A DNA stretch of 64,000 nt from an uncultured Parabacteroides sp. Lineage in GTDB: Bacteria > Bacteroidota > Bacteroidia > Bacteroidales > Tannerellaceae. The stretch spans positions 12,036 through 76,035 of the forward strand of contig NZ_CABUOD010000023.1 in assembly GCF_902493135.1 (NCBI RefSeq), written 5' to 3'. The stretch's first letter is position 1, and the number at the start of each line of letters is the position of its first letter. Below the pieces are notes generated by a model. That model saw only the letters and a list, made by a program, of their open reading frames with translations, had not been told where the DNA came from and made no database searches. The translations under genes were made by a program, and so were the position numbers. This document shows positions 36,046 through 45,230 of this stretch, one piece after another.

Positions 36046-37989
36046 ATGACTCAAATAGATTCTAAAATCCCTCAGGGTCCGTTGGCTGAGAAGTGGAAAA
36101 ATTATAAAGATCATCAGAAATTGGTGAACCCCGCAAACAAACGTCGTTTGGACGTGATTGTAGTAGGTACGGGTCTGGCTGGAGCTTCTGCTGCGGCTTC
36201 TCTGGCTGAAATGGGATTCAACGTGCTGAACTTCTGTATTCAGGACTCTCCCCGTCGCGCACACTCTATCGCTGCGCAGGGTGGTATCAATGCCGCAAAG
36301 AACTATCAGAATGATGGCGACTCCGTCTACCGTCTGTTCTACGATACAATCAAAGGTGGTGACTATCGTGCCCGCGAAGCTAACGTTTATCGTTTGGCAG
36401 AAGTCTCCAACAATATCATCGACCAGTGCGTGGCACAGGGCGTACCTTTCGCACGCGAATACGGCGGTCTGCTGGACAACCGTTCATTCGGTGGCGCCCA
36501 GGTATCGCGTACGTTCTATGCCCGCGGCCAGACCGGACAGCAGTTGTTGCTGGGCGCTTACTCCGCGTTGAGCCGTCAGATCGGTTTGAACAAGGTGAAG
36601 ATGTACACTCGCCACGAAATGCTGGATGTTGTTAAGGTGGATGGCCGTGCTCGCGGTATCATTGCCCGCAACTTGATCACCGGCCAGATCGAGCGTTTCT
36701 CCGCCCATGCCGTAGTGGTTGCAACAGGTGGTTATGTCAATACTTTCTTCCTGTCTACCAACGCGATGGCTTCCAACGGCTCTGCTGCATGGCAATGCTA
36801 TAAGAAAGGCGCTTACTTCGCTAATCCCTGTATGGTGCAGATCCACCCGACTTGCGTGCCGGTGAAAGGTGATTTCCAGTCTAAATTGACGCTGATGTCC
36901 GAGTCTCTGCGTAACGACGGTCGCATCTGGGTCCCGAAGAAGCTGGAAGATGCGAAGGCTTTGCAGGCAGGAACTAAGAAAGGGAAGGATATTCCCGAAG
37001 CAGACCGCGACTACTATCTGGAACGCCGTTATCCGGCATTCGGTAACCTGGTTCCGCGTGACGTGGCTTCACGTGCCGCCAAAGAACGTTGCGACGCCGG
37101 TTTCGGTGTAAACAGCACAGGCTTGGCTGTATTCCTGGATTTCTCCGATGCCATTAATCGTTTGGGTAAGGAAGTCGTAAAACAGAAATATGGTAACTTG
37201 TTCGATATGTACGAAGAGATCACGAATGATGATCCGTACGAAACTCCGATGATGATCTATCCGGCTCTGCACTACTCGATGGGTGGTCTGTGGGTAGACT
37301 ATGAATTGATGACTTCTATTCCGGGTCTGTTTGCTATCGGTGAAGCAAACTTCTCCGACCACGGGGCGAACCGTCTGGGTGCTTCCGCTTTGATGCAAGG
37401 ATTGGCCGACGGTTACTTCGTATTGCCTTATACGATCCAGAACTATCTGTCCGACCAGATCCAGGTTCCGCGTTTCAGTACCGATCTTCCTGAATTTATC
37501 GAGGCGGAAAAGGCTATCAAGGCTCGTATCCAGAAATTGATGAATGTCAAAGGTAAAGAAACGGTCGATTCCATCCACCGCAAATTGGGCCGTATCATGT
37601 GGGAACATGTAGGTATGGCACGTGACGCCAAAGGATTGGAAGAAGCGATCCAGATGTTGAAAGACTTGAAGAAAGAGTTCTGGAGCAATGTGTTTATTCC
37701 GGGAGAGGCAGAAACCCTGAACACGGAATTGGACAAAGCTCTGCGTCTGGCCGACTTTATCGAGATCGGTACGCTGATGGCGCACGATGCTTTGGACCGT
37801 GCAGAGTCTTGTGGAGGACATTTCCGCACAGAGCACCAGACGGAAGAAGGAGAGGCTTTGCGTCACGACGACAAGTTCATGTACGTGTCTTGTTGGGAAT
37901 ATCAGGGCGAAGACAAGGATCCGGTTATGCTGAAGGAAGATTTGAACTATCAGTTCGTTGTTCCTCAAACACGTAACTACAAGAAGTAA
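36046..37989 (+). CDS. sdhA: Succinate dehydrogenase/fumarate reductase flavoprotein subunit
   Basis: A 647-residue FAD protein. The dinucleotide-binding site VIVVGTGLAGASAAASLAEMG is at about residues 41-61, and the FAD-attachment motif HSIAAQGGINAAKNY follows. Substrate-site sequence includes HPTCVP and GLFAIGEANFSDHGANRLGASALMQGLADG. The helical and C-terminal domains are complete. It reduces fumarate to succinate (or the reverse) in the complex with SdhB and SdhC. Codon use is smooth and typical of a highly expressed gene, with regular CGT/GGT codons. Confidence 0.97.
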   Translation: MTQIDSKIPQGPLAEKWKNYKDHQKLVNPANKRRLDVIVVGTGLAGASAAASLAEMGFNVLNFCIQDSPRRAHSIAAQGGINAAKNYQNDGDSVYRLFYDTIKGGDYRAREANVYRLAEVSNNIIDQCVAQGVPFAREYGGLLDNRSFGGAQVSRTFYARGQTGQQLLLGAYSALSRQIGLNKVKMYTRHEMLDVVKVDGRARGIIARNLITGQIERFSAHAVVVATGGYVNTFFLSTNAMASNGSAAWQCYKKGAYFANPCMVQIHPTCVPVKGDFQSKLTLMSESLRNDGRIWVPKKLEDAKALQAGTKKGKDIPEADRDYYLERRYPAFGNLVPRDVASRAAKERCDAGFGVNSTGLAVFLDFSDAINRLGKEVVKQKYGNLFDMYEEITNDDPYETPMMIYPALHYSMGGLWVDYELMTSIPGLFAIGEANFSDHGANRLGASALMQGLADGYFVLPYTIQNYLSDQIQVPRFSTDLPEFIEAEKAIKARIQKLMNVKGKETVDSIHRKLGRIMWEHVGMARDAKGLEEAIQMLKDLKKEFWSNVFIPGEAETLNTELDKALRLADFIEIGTLMAHDALDRAESCGGHFRTEHQTEEGEALRHDDKFMYVSCWEYQGEDKDPVMLKEDLNYQFVVPQTRNYKK

Positions 37990-38016
37990 TAATCATCAAT
38001 CACAAAAATTAGAATC

Positions 38017-38772
38017 ATGGATAAAGATATAAATGTAACACTTAAAGTTTGGCGTCAGAAAGGTCCGAAAGAAAAAGGGCAATTCGAGACCTACCAAATG
38101 AAGAACATCAATCAGAGTGTTTCTTTCCTGGAAATGTTGGATATTCTGAATGAGCAGTTGGTCAACGAAGGTAAGGAACCGATCGTATTCGATCATGACT
38201 GCCGTGAAGGTATCTGCGGTATGTGTTCACTTTATGTAAACGGACATCCTCACGGACCGGCTACAGGTGCCACTACCTGCCAGCTTTATATGCGTCGTTT
38301 CCACGATGGCGAAACGATTACGATCGAACCGTGGCGTTCTGCCGGTTTCCCGGTTATCCGCGACTTGATGGTTGACCGTTACGCTTACGATAAGATCATC
38401 CAGGCAGGCGGTTTCGTCTCCGTAAATACCGGTGGTGTTCCTGATGCTAATGCAATCGCTATTCCTAAGGCGGATGCCGATCTGGCTATGGATGCTGCTG
38501 CTTGTATCGGTTGCGGTGCTTGTGCTGCTGCTTGTAAGAACGGTTCAGCCATGCTGTTCGTTTCTGCAAAGGTGAGCCAGCTGGCTTTGTTGCCGCAGGG
38601 CAAAGTAGAGGCTACACGCCGTGCAAAAGCTATGGTGGCTAAAATGGATGAACTGGGCTTTGGCAACTGTACCAACACCCGCGCTTGTGAAATGGAATGT
38701 CCGAAGAACATCTCTGTTAGCAACATCGCCCGCTTGAACCGCGAGTTCATCTCTGCTAAGTTGCAAGACTGA
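38017..38772 (+). CDS. sdhB: Succinate dehydrogenase/fumarate reductase iron-sulfur subunit
   Basis: A 251-residue protein with all cluster ligands in place: the [2Fe-2S] site DCREGICGMCSLYVNG, the first ferredoxin-like site CIGCGACAAAC, and the last site CTNTRACEMECPKNI. It carries electrons between the flavin of SdhA and the heme/quinone site of SdhC. It starts 27 bases after sdhA and ends the operon, followed by an intrinsic terminator and a second two-way hairpin. Confidence 0.96.
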   Translation: MDKDINVTLKVWRQKGPKEKGQFETYQMKNINQSVSFLEMLDILNEQLVNEGKEPIVFDHDCREGICGMCSLYVNGHPHGPATGATTCQLYMRRFHDGETITIEPWRSAGFPVIRDLMVDRYAYDKIIQAGGFVSVNTGGVPDANAIAIPKADADLAMDAAACIGCGACAAACKNGSAMLFVSAKVSQLALLPQGKVEATRRAKAMVAKMDELGFGNCTNTRACEMECPKNISVSNIARLNREFISAKLQD

Positions 38773-38798
38773 TACATTATATATATGTATATGGAAAA

Positions 38799-38827
38799 GC
38801 CTGTTGCTATCGGCAACGGGCTTTTTT
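38799..38827 (+). terminator. Intrinsic terminator of sdhCAB
   Basis: GCCTGTTGC (38799-38807), loop TATCG, GCAACGGGC (38813-38821), one G-U pair, then TTTTTT. Confidence 0.92.
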
Positions 38828-38845
38828 ATGCCTGTTCAAGTCCAC

Positions 38846-38972
38846 AAAAAAGCCGCACTCCCTATAATAAACGGATGCGGCTTTTTTGTTGCTTTCCAGT
38901 GAAACAGTCTCTCGATTCCCCCTCTGCAAAGACTTTGTTAACCTTAGATCTAAAATACTATGAAAAAAACTC
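38846..38972 (-). ncRNA. Small-RNA candidate, copy 3 (diverged)
   Basis: Promoter on the minus strand: CTTG (39005-39008), 20 bases, TATATTTG (38977-38984). The conserved body reads TTTTTCATAGTATTTTAGA then CTAAGGTTAACAAAG, matching copies at 48.1 and 50.3 kb. The RNA would end at the hairpin AAAAAAGCCGCA...TGCGGCTTTTTT (38846-38887), which also works as a second terminator for sdhB on the plus strand. Length about 127 bases; no ORF on that strand. Confidence 0.6.
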
Positions 38973-39089
38973 ACTGCAAATATAAAGTATATTTACTAAA
39001 CATGCAAGAGTTTTTGTTGCATTTTATTGCAAATTTGCCACTTTTTGTTTTAAATTTGATACTGTGTGCGGATTCACATTGTTATTATA

Positions 39090-40121
39090 TCAAAAATCTA
39101 TCGATTTTGTCACTTGAGAGTCGCTTTGAAATCCACTTTCTGTATGAAATTTTCCGGGGATGGAATCCAGGATGTCGAACAACGCTTCCACTGTTTCCGC
39201 ACGCAGCATGGCGACACGCGTCTGCTTGAAGTCGGCAATACCCTTAAACAATGGGGTTGCAGCCAAATGACGGCGGATGTGGAGGATTCCCCGACGCTCG
39301 TCCAAACGTTCCACGCTTTGTTCTACCTGCCTTTTCAGTATGTCCAAATACCAGGAGAAGGATTCGGCAGGCAATAGCTCGCCCGTATTCAGGTAATGTT
39401 TTACTTCCTTGAAAATCCAGGGGCGGCCTATACTGCCGCGACCGATCATAACGGCATCTACGCCATATTGTTCGAAACGTTGTTTACAGATTTCGGCGGA
39501 GGTTACATCGCCATTGCCGATGATCGGGATCTGCATGCGGGGGTTCTTTTTTACCTCGCCGATCAGTGTCCAGTCTGCTTCTCCTGTGTACATCTGCGCC
39601 CGGGTACGTCCGTGGATGGAAAGGGCGGCAATGCCGCAATCCTGCAACTGTTCGGCCAATTCCACGATAATCCGGTTGTCGGCATCCCAACCCAGGCGGG
39701 TCTTTACGGTGACAGGGAGGTTCACCGCTTTTACGACTTCGCGGGTAATGTCCAGCATCAATGGGATATTGCGCAGCATGCCGGCACCGGCACCTTTGCC
39801 TGCCACCCGTTTGACCGGACAACCGAAATTGATATCGAGTATGTCCGGATGGGCGGCTTCGCAAATCTTTGCGGCCTCGACCATGGTCGGGACATCGCGG
39901 CCATATATCTGGATGGCGACAGGACGTTCTTCGTTCGCCACGTTCAGTTTTTGCTGTGTTTTATTTACGCTGCGGATCAGGGCGTCTGCCGAAACGAATT
40001 CGGTATACACCATGTCGGCACCGAAATGTTTACACATCAACCGGAAAGAAATATCTGTAACATCTTCCATCGGGGCCAGGAAGACGGGGCGTTCGCCTAA
40101 ATCTATTGTACCTATTTTCAT
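39090..40121 (-). CDS. dusB: tRNA-dihydrouridine synthase B
   Basis: A 343-residue soluble FMN enzyme. The start, PVFLAPMEDVTDISFRLMCKHFGA, is the Dus TIM-barrel signature. DINFGCPVKRVAGKGAGAGML holds the catalytic cysteine (GCP) and the region that sets substrate position, LSIHGRTRAQMYTG is a conserved phosphate-site loop, and IPIIGNGDVTSAE and DAVMIGRGSIGRPWIF complete the FMN site. It reduces uridine in the D-loop of tRNA. It is a single gene, convergent with sdhCAB. Confidence 0.95.
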   Translation of the reverse strand: MKIGTIDLGERPVFLAPMEDVTDISFRLMCKHFGADMVYTEFVSADALIRSVNKTQQKLNVANEERPVAIQIYGRDVPTMVEAAKICEAAHPDILDINFGCPVKRVAGKGAGAGMLRNIPLMLDITREVVKAVNLPVTVKTRLGWDADNRIIVELAEQLQDCGIAALSIHGRTRAQMYTGEADWTLIGEVKKNPRMQIPIIGNGDVTSAEICKQRFEQYGVDAVMIGRGSIGRPWIFKEVKHYLNTGELLPAESFSWYLDILKRQVEQSVERLDERRGILHIRRHLAATPLFKGIADFKQTRVAMLRAETVEALFDILDSIPGKFHTESGFQSDSQVTKSIDF

Positions 40122-40209
40122 GTTTATATCATCAATAACGGGTACAAAGGTATTGATTTCCTGCTAAAAACAGGGATAAAAGAGTGTCTACTAAAAAATA
40201 TAGTAAAAT

Positions 40210-40254
40210 AACTATATAATATAGTTGTATTACTAAATAATATAGTTATATTTG
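40210..40254 (+). promoter_or_regulatory. Promoter and palindromic operator of BlaI-like repressor 1
   Basis: AACTATATAATATAGTT (40210-40226) is a perfect 17-base palindrome. It overlaps the -33 region (TTG at 40225-40227). The -7 box TATATTTG is at 40247-40254, 19 bases away. Half-sites AATATAGTT and TAGTAAAATA are repeated nearby. The position suggests self-repression by the encoded BlaI-like protein. Confidence 0.65.
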
Positions 40255-40280
40255 TGCATTCCTCTAATAAAAAACGGATT

Positions 40281-40637
40281 ATGGTCAGATTAACATCAAA
40301 AGAAGAAGAGATATTGGGCTACTTTTGGGCGAAAGGTCCTTTGTTCGTTCGCGAATTGCTCGACTTGCAGGAAGAACCCAAGCCGCATTATAATACCTTG
40401 TCCACGATTGTCCGCTCGCTGGAAGAAAAAGGATATATCGGATACAAGGTGTATGGCAATACGCACCAATATTATGCACGGGTATCGGAAGACGATTACC
40501 GGCGAAATTTTCTGAAACAGGTGATCGGCAAATATTATGACAACTCGTACACCCGTGTCGTTTCGACGTTGATAGAAGAAGAGGCGCTCACGATCGACGA
40601 GTTGCAGGAGCTGATCCGGCAGATCAAAAACAAATAA
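40281..40637 (+). CDS. BlaI/MecI-family repressor 1
   Basis: I use the ATG at 40281, since the -7 box reaches 40254 and the only earlier start is a GTG inside it. The 118-residue product has a winged helix-turn-helix (LTSKEEEILGYFWAKGPLFVRELLD, then HYNTLSTIVRSLEEKGYIGYKVYGNTHQY) and a C-terminal helical dimer part. That is the BlaI/MecI layout: a dimeric repressor cut by a partner M56 membrane protease. The partner gene follows after 12 bases. It probably controls this module and itself. Confidence 0.92.
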   Translation: MVRLTSKEEEILGYFWAKGPLFVRELLDLQEEPKPHYNTLSTIVRSLEEKGYIGYKVYGNTHQYYARVSEDDYRRNFLKQVIGKYYDNSYTRVVSTLIEEEALTIDELQELIRQIKNK

Positions 40638-40649
40638 AAGCCAACGTTT

Positions 40650-42422
40650 ATGGAAGCCTTTCTGCTATACATATTAAAATCCGGCATTTGTCTGGCTGTA
40701 TTCTACGTCTGTTTCAAGGCGTTGTTCAGCAATGACACGTTTTTCCGCTTCAACCGCTGGATGCTGCTGGCGGGAACAGGGATTTGCATGCTCCTGCCAC
40801 TCTGCCGGATCAAAACGTCCCGGCCTCTTCCTCTTAGCCGTCCGGTCAGTCAACTGGAGATGGTTTTCCATGAAGAAGAAGAGGCGATGGTGCTTCCGGT
40901 TCCGAAAAAGGAAGAAATGATTACGGGTGTGACGGAGCAGGAAAAGACTTCCGTCCCCTGGACTGGGATCATCGGGATTGCTTATTTTACAGGCTGTTGT
41001 ATATGTCTGGCCACAACAGCCCTGTCATTCAGGAAAATGTATCAACTGGCGGGGAGTGGCAGAAAATTGAAGCAGGGGAAGTACACGTTAATCCTGCTTT
41101 CCGGTTCTGTGTCCCCTTTCAGTTGGGGGCGTTATATCTTCCTTTCGGAAGACGATTACCGGAATCATCCGGACGAAATCCTTACACACGAGAAAATGCA
41201 CCTTCGTCATAACCATTCGGTCGATCTGGTTTATATGGAAACGATCCTTCTGTTGCAATGGTTTAATCCCGCCGTATGGCTGTTGAAAAGGGAATTACGG
41301 GATATACACGAATACCAGGCGGATAAAGGCGTACTCAATCAAGGCATCGATGCAACAAAATATCAACTATTGCTCGTGAAAAAAGCTGTCGGCTCCAGCC
41401 TCTACACTCTTGCCAACAGCTTCAATCACAGTAAGATTAAAAAACGTATTACTATGATGTTAAAAAAGAAATCGAACAATTGGGCCCGGTTGAAGCTTGC
41501 GCTCCTGGTCCCGGTAGGCCTTGCGGCCTTAAGTGCGTTCGCCCGTCCGGAGGCAAGCCCGCCGCCGGCAGCGATCGGAGACATTCGTCTATCGGCTAAC
41601 AAAAGTACGGCAAATCAGGAAACTATGCAACAGGATCATGTAGTTTTCCTTACCTACAAAGAATCGGGTTCGGAGGATCTGAACAGTATAGTATGTAAAA
41701 ATCTGGACAGGATCAGAACGCGAGTAGCGGAAGGGCAATTCAAGAACGCCCAGGAAGTGGCAATTAATCCGGCTTTTGAGGATGTCCCGGCTTCTTATCT
41801 GGAGAAGGTAAAAGCGGTTTTGGAAGAAAGAGGGATTCAATGCAAGATCGATAAGACTGTTCCGAACACGATCATGGATGATGTTGCCAAGCCTCATCGC
41901 AAATATGATGATGTAGTTTATTTGATTCAGAATAAAAAGATCGTCATGGGACTCAGTGTAAGCAAGTTCAGTGCGAACCAGAATGATCCTCGACTGGATC
42001 GGATATCCAAGTCGGTTCCTCTGATTTTTCAACCTGAGAACTCCAAAGTATCCAGGCAAGAGATGGAAAAACTCAAAGGACTGTTGGAGAAAAAAGGGGT
42101 GACCGGTGAAATCAATATGAATGTCTTTAAGATCGGGGATGCTGCAGCTCCACCTCCTCCGCCACCACCTCCTGCGGGACAGGTTATTTTCAGTTATCGG
42201 GACGGACAGCCGGACCGGCAGTTCGTTTTATATGATCGCCATGCCAAACCGGGGCCTAATCTCGGACAACGCATAGACAAGATTTACAGGGATAATATTA
42301 CGAAGGTAAGCGTCAGGATCAACAAAAGTGCTCCTAAAGATCTGGTGGAAATCGTTAAGCAAGAGCTGAAGAAAAAGATCGATTATCCTGTTCAGTACGA
42401 AATATTGCAATACGTCGACTAA
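40650..42422 (+). CDS. BlaR1-like M56 membrane metallopeptidase with repeated periplasmic tail
   Basis: A 590-residue sensor protease. It has about four N-terminal helices and the M56 zinc motif HEKMH near residue 180, followed by LKRELRDIHEYQADKGVL, which carries the third ligand. A final helix (LKLALLVPVGLAALSAFA) leads to the periplasmic part (~310-590). No penicillin-binding domain is present. The tail seems to hold three related ~85-residue units, each a strand followed by a helix pair (VAINPAFEDVPASYLEKVKAVLEERGI, LIFQPENSKVSRQEMEKLKGLLEKKGV, VRINKSAPKDLVEIVKQELKK), which remind me of ExbD/TolR periplasmic domains. A run of seven prolines precedes the third. It likely senses an envelope signal and triggers cleavage of the BlaI-like repressor. 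Confidence 0.88.
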   Translation: MEAFLLYILKSGICLAVFYVCFKALFSNDTFFRFNRWMLLAGTGICMLLPLCRIKTSRPLPLSRPVSQLEMVFHEEEEAMVLPVPKKEEMITGVTEQEKTSVPWTGIIGIAYFTGCCICLATTALSFRKMYQLAGSGRKLKQGKYTLILLSGSVSPFSWGRYIFLSEDDYRNHPDEILTHEKMHLRHNHSVDLVYMETILLLQWFNPAVWLLKRELRDIHEYQADKGVLNQGIDATKYQLLLVKKAVGSSLYTLANSFNHSKIKKRITMMLKKKSNNWARLKLALLVPVGLAALSAFARPEASPPPAAIGDIRLSANKSTANQETMQQDHVVFLTYKESGSEDLNSIVCKNLDRIRTRVAEGQFKNAQEVAINPAFEDVPASYLEKVKAVLEERGIQCKIDKTVPNTIMDDVAKPHRKYDDVVYLIQNKKIVMGLSVSKFSANQNDPRLDRISKSVPLIFQPENSKVSRQEMEKLKGLLEKKGVTGEINMNVFKIGDAAAPPPPPPPPAGQVIFSYRDGQPDRQFVLYDRHAKPGPNLGQRIDKIYRDNITKVSVRINKSAPKDLVEIVKQELKKKIDYPVQYEILQYVD

Positions 42423-42570
42423 GGGGCAGTGGTATAGAGCCTATATTTATCATCCTCTCCGTTTGCAAAACCCATTGCGGGAGCGTGGACGGGGAGGAAT
42501 AACCTTTTCACGGAAGGGATTGTCTATTACAGAATGTTAGTATCTTTACTCCTTCAAAAGAAGGATTCGG

Positions 42571-43806
42571 ATGATACATAAAATAGAGCTACTTTTTCTC
42601 GTTTGCTTTTTTACGGCTTGCTCTTCTTCCGGGCAGAAAGAAGTTGCGACCACCGGTGAACTTCTCCGGCAGGCGGCTTTTTATGGAGAGAGGTTGCAGT
42701 TTCAGCCGGCGTTGGAGACTTATCGGCTGGCAATCAGGCAGGCGGGGAAGGAAAAAGACAGCGTTGCCCTTTCCGTTGCCTATCTGGAAATGGGGAAAAT
42801 TTACCGGAAGCAATCATTGAAGCGGAAAGCGCTCGAAAACGGGCAGAAAGCATTAAGCTATATCAAAAGCCCTGCCGCTGACTCGTTGCGGCTGGAGCTT
42901 TATCGGGAAATAGGGGATGTCTACACCTTGTCCGGACAGGCAGACAGTGCCTTTCACTATTACGAAATGGCCGGTTGCCGGATAAAACAGGCGACGATCC
43001 TGCGGCAGAATGGAAGAGGCAGAGAAGCTGAAACTTTATTAAAAGCGGAGTTGGAACAAGTGATTGCCCCAAAGGAAAGAGCGGAGGTATGCTTGGCTTT
43101 GGCCGATTTGCAGCTCTCTTTGGGGAAATGGGAGGAAGCCGAAAAGAACTTAAACCGGGTGCCGCCTTCCCACCCGCATTTGTATGCCGCCCTGTCACGC
43201 ATCGCTCAAAGCCGTGGAGACAGTTTGCAGGCTGATTTTTACCACAAAAGCTACCTTCACCACTTATCTGAACTGCGACAGGAAAGAGAACAAAAGCAAA
43301 TCACCCGACTCCTTTGGACTTCGGAGCACAAAGAATGGGAGAGGCGTTTGTCCGATACCCAGAAGACGCACGAAGGGCAGATATATGTCTGGATCGCTCT
43401 GCTTATCTCCTGTAGCACCGGAATCTGGGGATATTCCCGTTACCGGCAGAAGAAGGCTGTCGTTTCTCTGTCCGAGGCGGACTTCCGTTCTTCGGAAATC
43501 TGCCTGCGTTTCCACAGCAAAGAGGAATGGAAACCGGCTTCCAAAGACTGGGAAGAATTATTGCAAGCGTTCAACCGGGCCTATCCGGAGTTTCGGGAAC
43601 GGCTGAAGAAAGAAGTCCCGAAGTTGAGCGAACAGGAATGGCGGATGTGCTGCCTGGTCAAAATGGAAGTTCCCCCTTCGACCGCCGCCATGCTTCTCTG
43701 CTGCACCAACCAGGCTATTTCGATGCGCCGCGTACGCCTATACCGGAAAATAACGGGCGAAAAGGGGACACCGGAACTATGCGACTCCTTTATTCGTGAT
43801 TTTTAA
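42571..43806 (+). CDS. Lipoprotein-anchored TPR protein with C-terminal HTH-like domain
   Basis: A 411-residue protein with a lipoprotein-type signal (LLFLVCFFTACSSS, Cys17) and TPR-like helices at about residues 25-235. One membrane helix follows at ~272-292 (VWIALLISCSTGIWGYSRY). The C-terminal ~90 residues (LSEQEWRMCCLVKMEVPPSTAAMLLCCTNQAISMRRVRLYRKI) resemble a LuxR/sigma-4-like helix-turn-helix. If the membrane helix places that part in the cytoplasm, the protein is a one-component membrane regulator whose sensor is TPR-type. A probable -7 box TATCTTTA lies at 42541. It sits between the M56 protease and a propeller gene. Confidence 0.7.
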   Translation: MIHKIELLFLVCFFTACSSSGQKEVATTGELLRQAAFYGERLQFQPALETYRLAIRQAGKEKDSVALSVAYLEMGKIYRKQSLKRKALENGQKALSYIKSPAADSLRLELYREIGDVYTLSGQADSAFHYYEMAGCRIKQATILRQNGRGREAETLLKAELEQVIAPKERAEVCLALADLQLSLGKWEEAEKNLNRVPPSHPHLYAALSRIAQSRGDSLQADFYHKSYLHHLSELRQEREQKQITRLLWTSEHKEWERRLSDTQKTHEGQIYVWIALLISCSTGIWGYSRYRQKKAVVSLSEADFRSSEICLRFHSKEEWKPASKDWEELLQAFNRAYPEFRERLKKEVPKLSEQEWRMCCLVKMEVPPSTAAMLLCCTNQAISMRRVRLYRKITGEKGTPELCDSFIRDF

Positions 43807-43850
43807 GCGGATGTGAACTGATGTGAAACCGGAAAAGTAGCCGTATCTTC

Positions 43851-43858
43851 TACTTTTG
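43851..43858 (+). promoter_or_regulatory. -7 box before the first propeller gene
   Basis: TACTTTTG matches TAnnTTTG, 15 bases before the ATG at 43874; the leader would be very short. No firm -33 box. Confidence 0.45.
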
Positions 43859-43873
43859 TCTGAAAAAAAGCGT

Positions 43874-45070
43874 ATGAAAAAGATGTTGTTCGGGCTTATG
43901 ACAGCCGTTGCCACTTTTACCGGATGCGGATCGAATCCATCCACCGGAGAATTACCCCGGATCGATCTGACGGCAACAAGTTTTGCTTCCGGCCAGTTAG
44001 GGATTGCAGACGAAATTGATTCCATCGAATATGTCCCGTTGGAACTGACGGATGAATCCTTGATCGCAGATGTGTTGGACTTATGTGTTTCCGACGAATA
44101 CATCTTCGTCTATTCCACCCGTCAGGACGGTGTCCTGCAGTTCGACCGGAAAGGAAAGTTCCTTCGCTGCATAGCCAAGACGGGAAGTGGGCCGGGAGAG
44201 ACCGGGCAGATCATCTCGTTAACCGTAGACGAAGAGAACCGCCTTTTCTGTGTCAGTGAATACTTTTCCACCTCTTTCTATTCTTTTGATGGAGAATTTA
44301 TCAAAAAAATAGAGAATCCCCGTCCTTACTCTTACCAATTTTCGGTCGGGCCGAATACGATGGCTGAATTGGGCAGGATGTATGTTCCTCTGAATACACC
44401 GGGCATGTTCAGTCTCGGAGTGTTCAACTGGGCTACGGGAGATACGGTCGCATTCAGGCATACGATCGGTAATACGGATCTGATGCCTTTGGAAGAAACG
44501 AGCCTGAAAGGTTGGATCTACAGCGGCAGCATGGACGGAGTGCTTTGCTATTCGGACGGGATAGACACGGTCTGGAATGTGAATGCCAGGAGTATCGTTC
44601 CGGCTTTCCTTATCAACACGGGCTATTCTGCCGAGGAGGAGAAAGAGACGCGCTCTTCCGAGACCGGAAACGAGGTGGTAGACGGGAAATATAGCGTCTT
44701 CAGTTTCTTCGAGACACCCCGGCATTATTTCGTCAAGTGTTTCGAAGGTTCCGACCAGTCCCAATTCTATCTATACGGTTTGGATAAGGAAACCGGTGAG
44801 TTGAAGCGTGAAACTTCTCCGCTCAATGCGCAGGAATTATTCAAAAACAACTGGACACTGGCAGGAATAGGCATCCGGAATACGAAAGACAACGGTCTAC
44901 CTGTCTGGCCTTACCTGTCTTATCCCAGCAAAAAACAAATGGTGCAGTTTAATACAGCCGCAGAAATCGAATATCTAAAAGAGAAATATCCCGGCCTGAA
45001 GAAGCACCCGGTTTTGCAGCAGGTAACGGAAGATTCGAATCCGCTCGTCACGATTTATCATTTATACTGA
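43874..45070 (+). CDS. 6-bladed beta-propeller lipoprotein (module 1)
   Basis: Start taken at the ATG at 43874 (MKKMLFGLMTAVATFTGC, a lipoprotein signal); a TTG six codons earlier overlaps the -7 box. The 398-residue protein shows the marks shared with the module-2 propellers: IEYVPLELTDESLI near the start, then KGKFLRCIAKTGSGPGETGQ, and the end motif EDSNPLVTIYHL. I assign it to the Bacteroidales 6-bladed beta-propeller (DUF5128-type) family. These are surface or periplasmic, of unknown ligand. It is the last gene of module 1. Confidence 0.82.
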   Translation: MKKMLFGLMTAVATFTGCGSNPSTGELPRIDLTATSFASGQLGIADEIDSIEYVPLELTDESLIADVLDLCVSDEYIFVYSTRQDGVLQFDRKGKFLRCIAKTGSGPGETGQIISLTVDEENRLFCVSEYFSTSFYSFDGEFIKKIENPRPYSYQFSVGPNTMAELGRMYVPLNTPGMFSLGVFNWATGDTVAFRHTIGNTDLMPLEETSLKGWIYSGSMDGVLCYSDGIDTVWNVNARSIVPAFLINTGYSAEEEKETRSSETGNEVVDGKYSVFSFFETPRHYFVKCFEGSDQSQFYLYGLDKETGELKRETSPLNAQELFKNNWTLAGIGIRNTKDNGLPVWPYLSYPSKKQMVQFNTAAEIEYLKEKYPGLKKHPVLQQVTEDSNPLVTIYHLY

Positions 45071-45094
45071 TTCCTATAAACACTGACATAGGAA

Positions 45095-45182
45095 TCCTCC
45101 TGAAATTCCATGCTGGTGGAACAACTGTTCCCTGCAAGTGGAACTAAAGTTTCATGCCTATGGAACCGGAAACGGATGCCTA
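45095..45182. repeat. Degenerate 22-bp tandem repeats
   Basis: Three exact-length units begin TGGAAC at 45117, 45139 and 45161, each ending in a form of TGC(A/C)(A/T)x. A weaker fourth precedes them at 45095. They sit just upstream of the U32 peptidase promoter. Confidence 0.6.
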
Positions 45183-45207
45183 TGCAATTCTTCTCGGATA
45201 TTATTCC

Positions 45208-45215
45208 TACCTTTG
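45208..45215 (+). promoter_or_regulatory. -7 box for the U32-thioesterase-dprA operon
   Basis: TACCTTTG, 15 bases before the ATG at 45231. It follows directly on the 22-bp repeats. Confidence 0.55.
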
Positions 45216-45230
45216 CGAACGAACCAGTAA

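Noticed and set aside
40281..42422. Beta-lactam resistance operon (blaI-blaR)
   Set aside because: The M56 protein has no penicillin-binding sensor domain and no beta-lactamase gene is nearby.
45095..45182. CRISPR array
   Set aside because: Units are adjacent with no spacers, only 3-4 copies, and degenerate.
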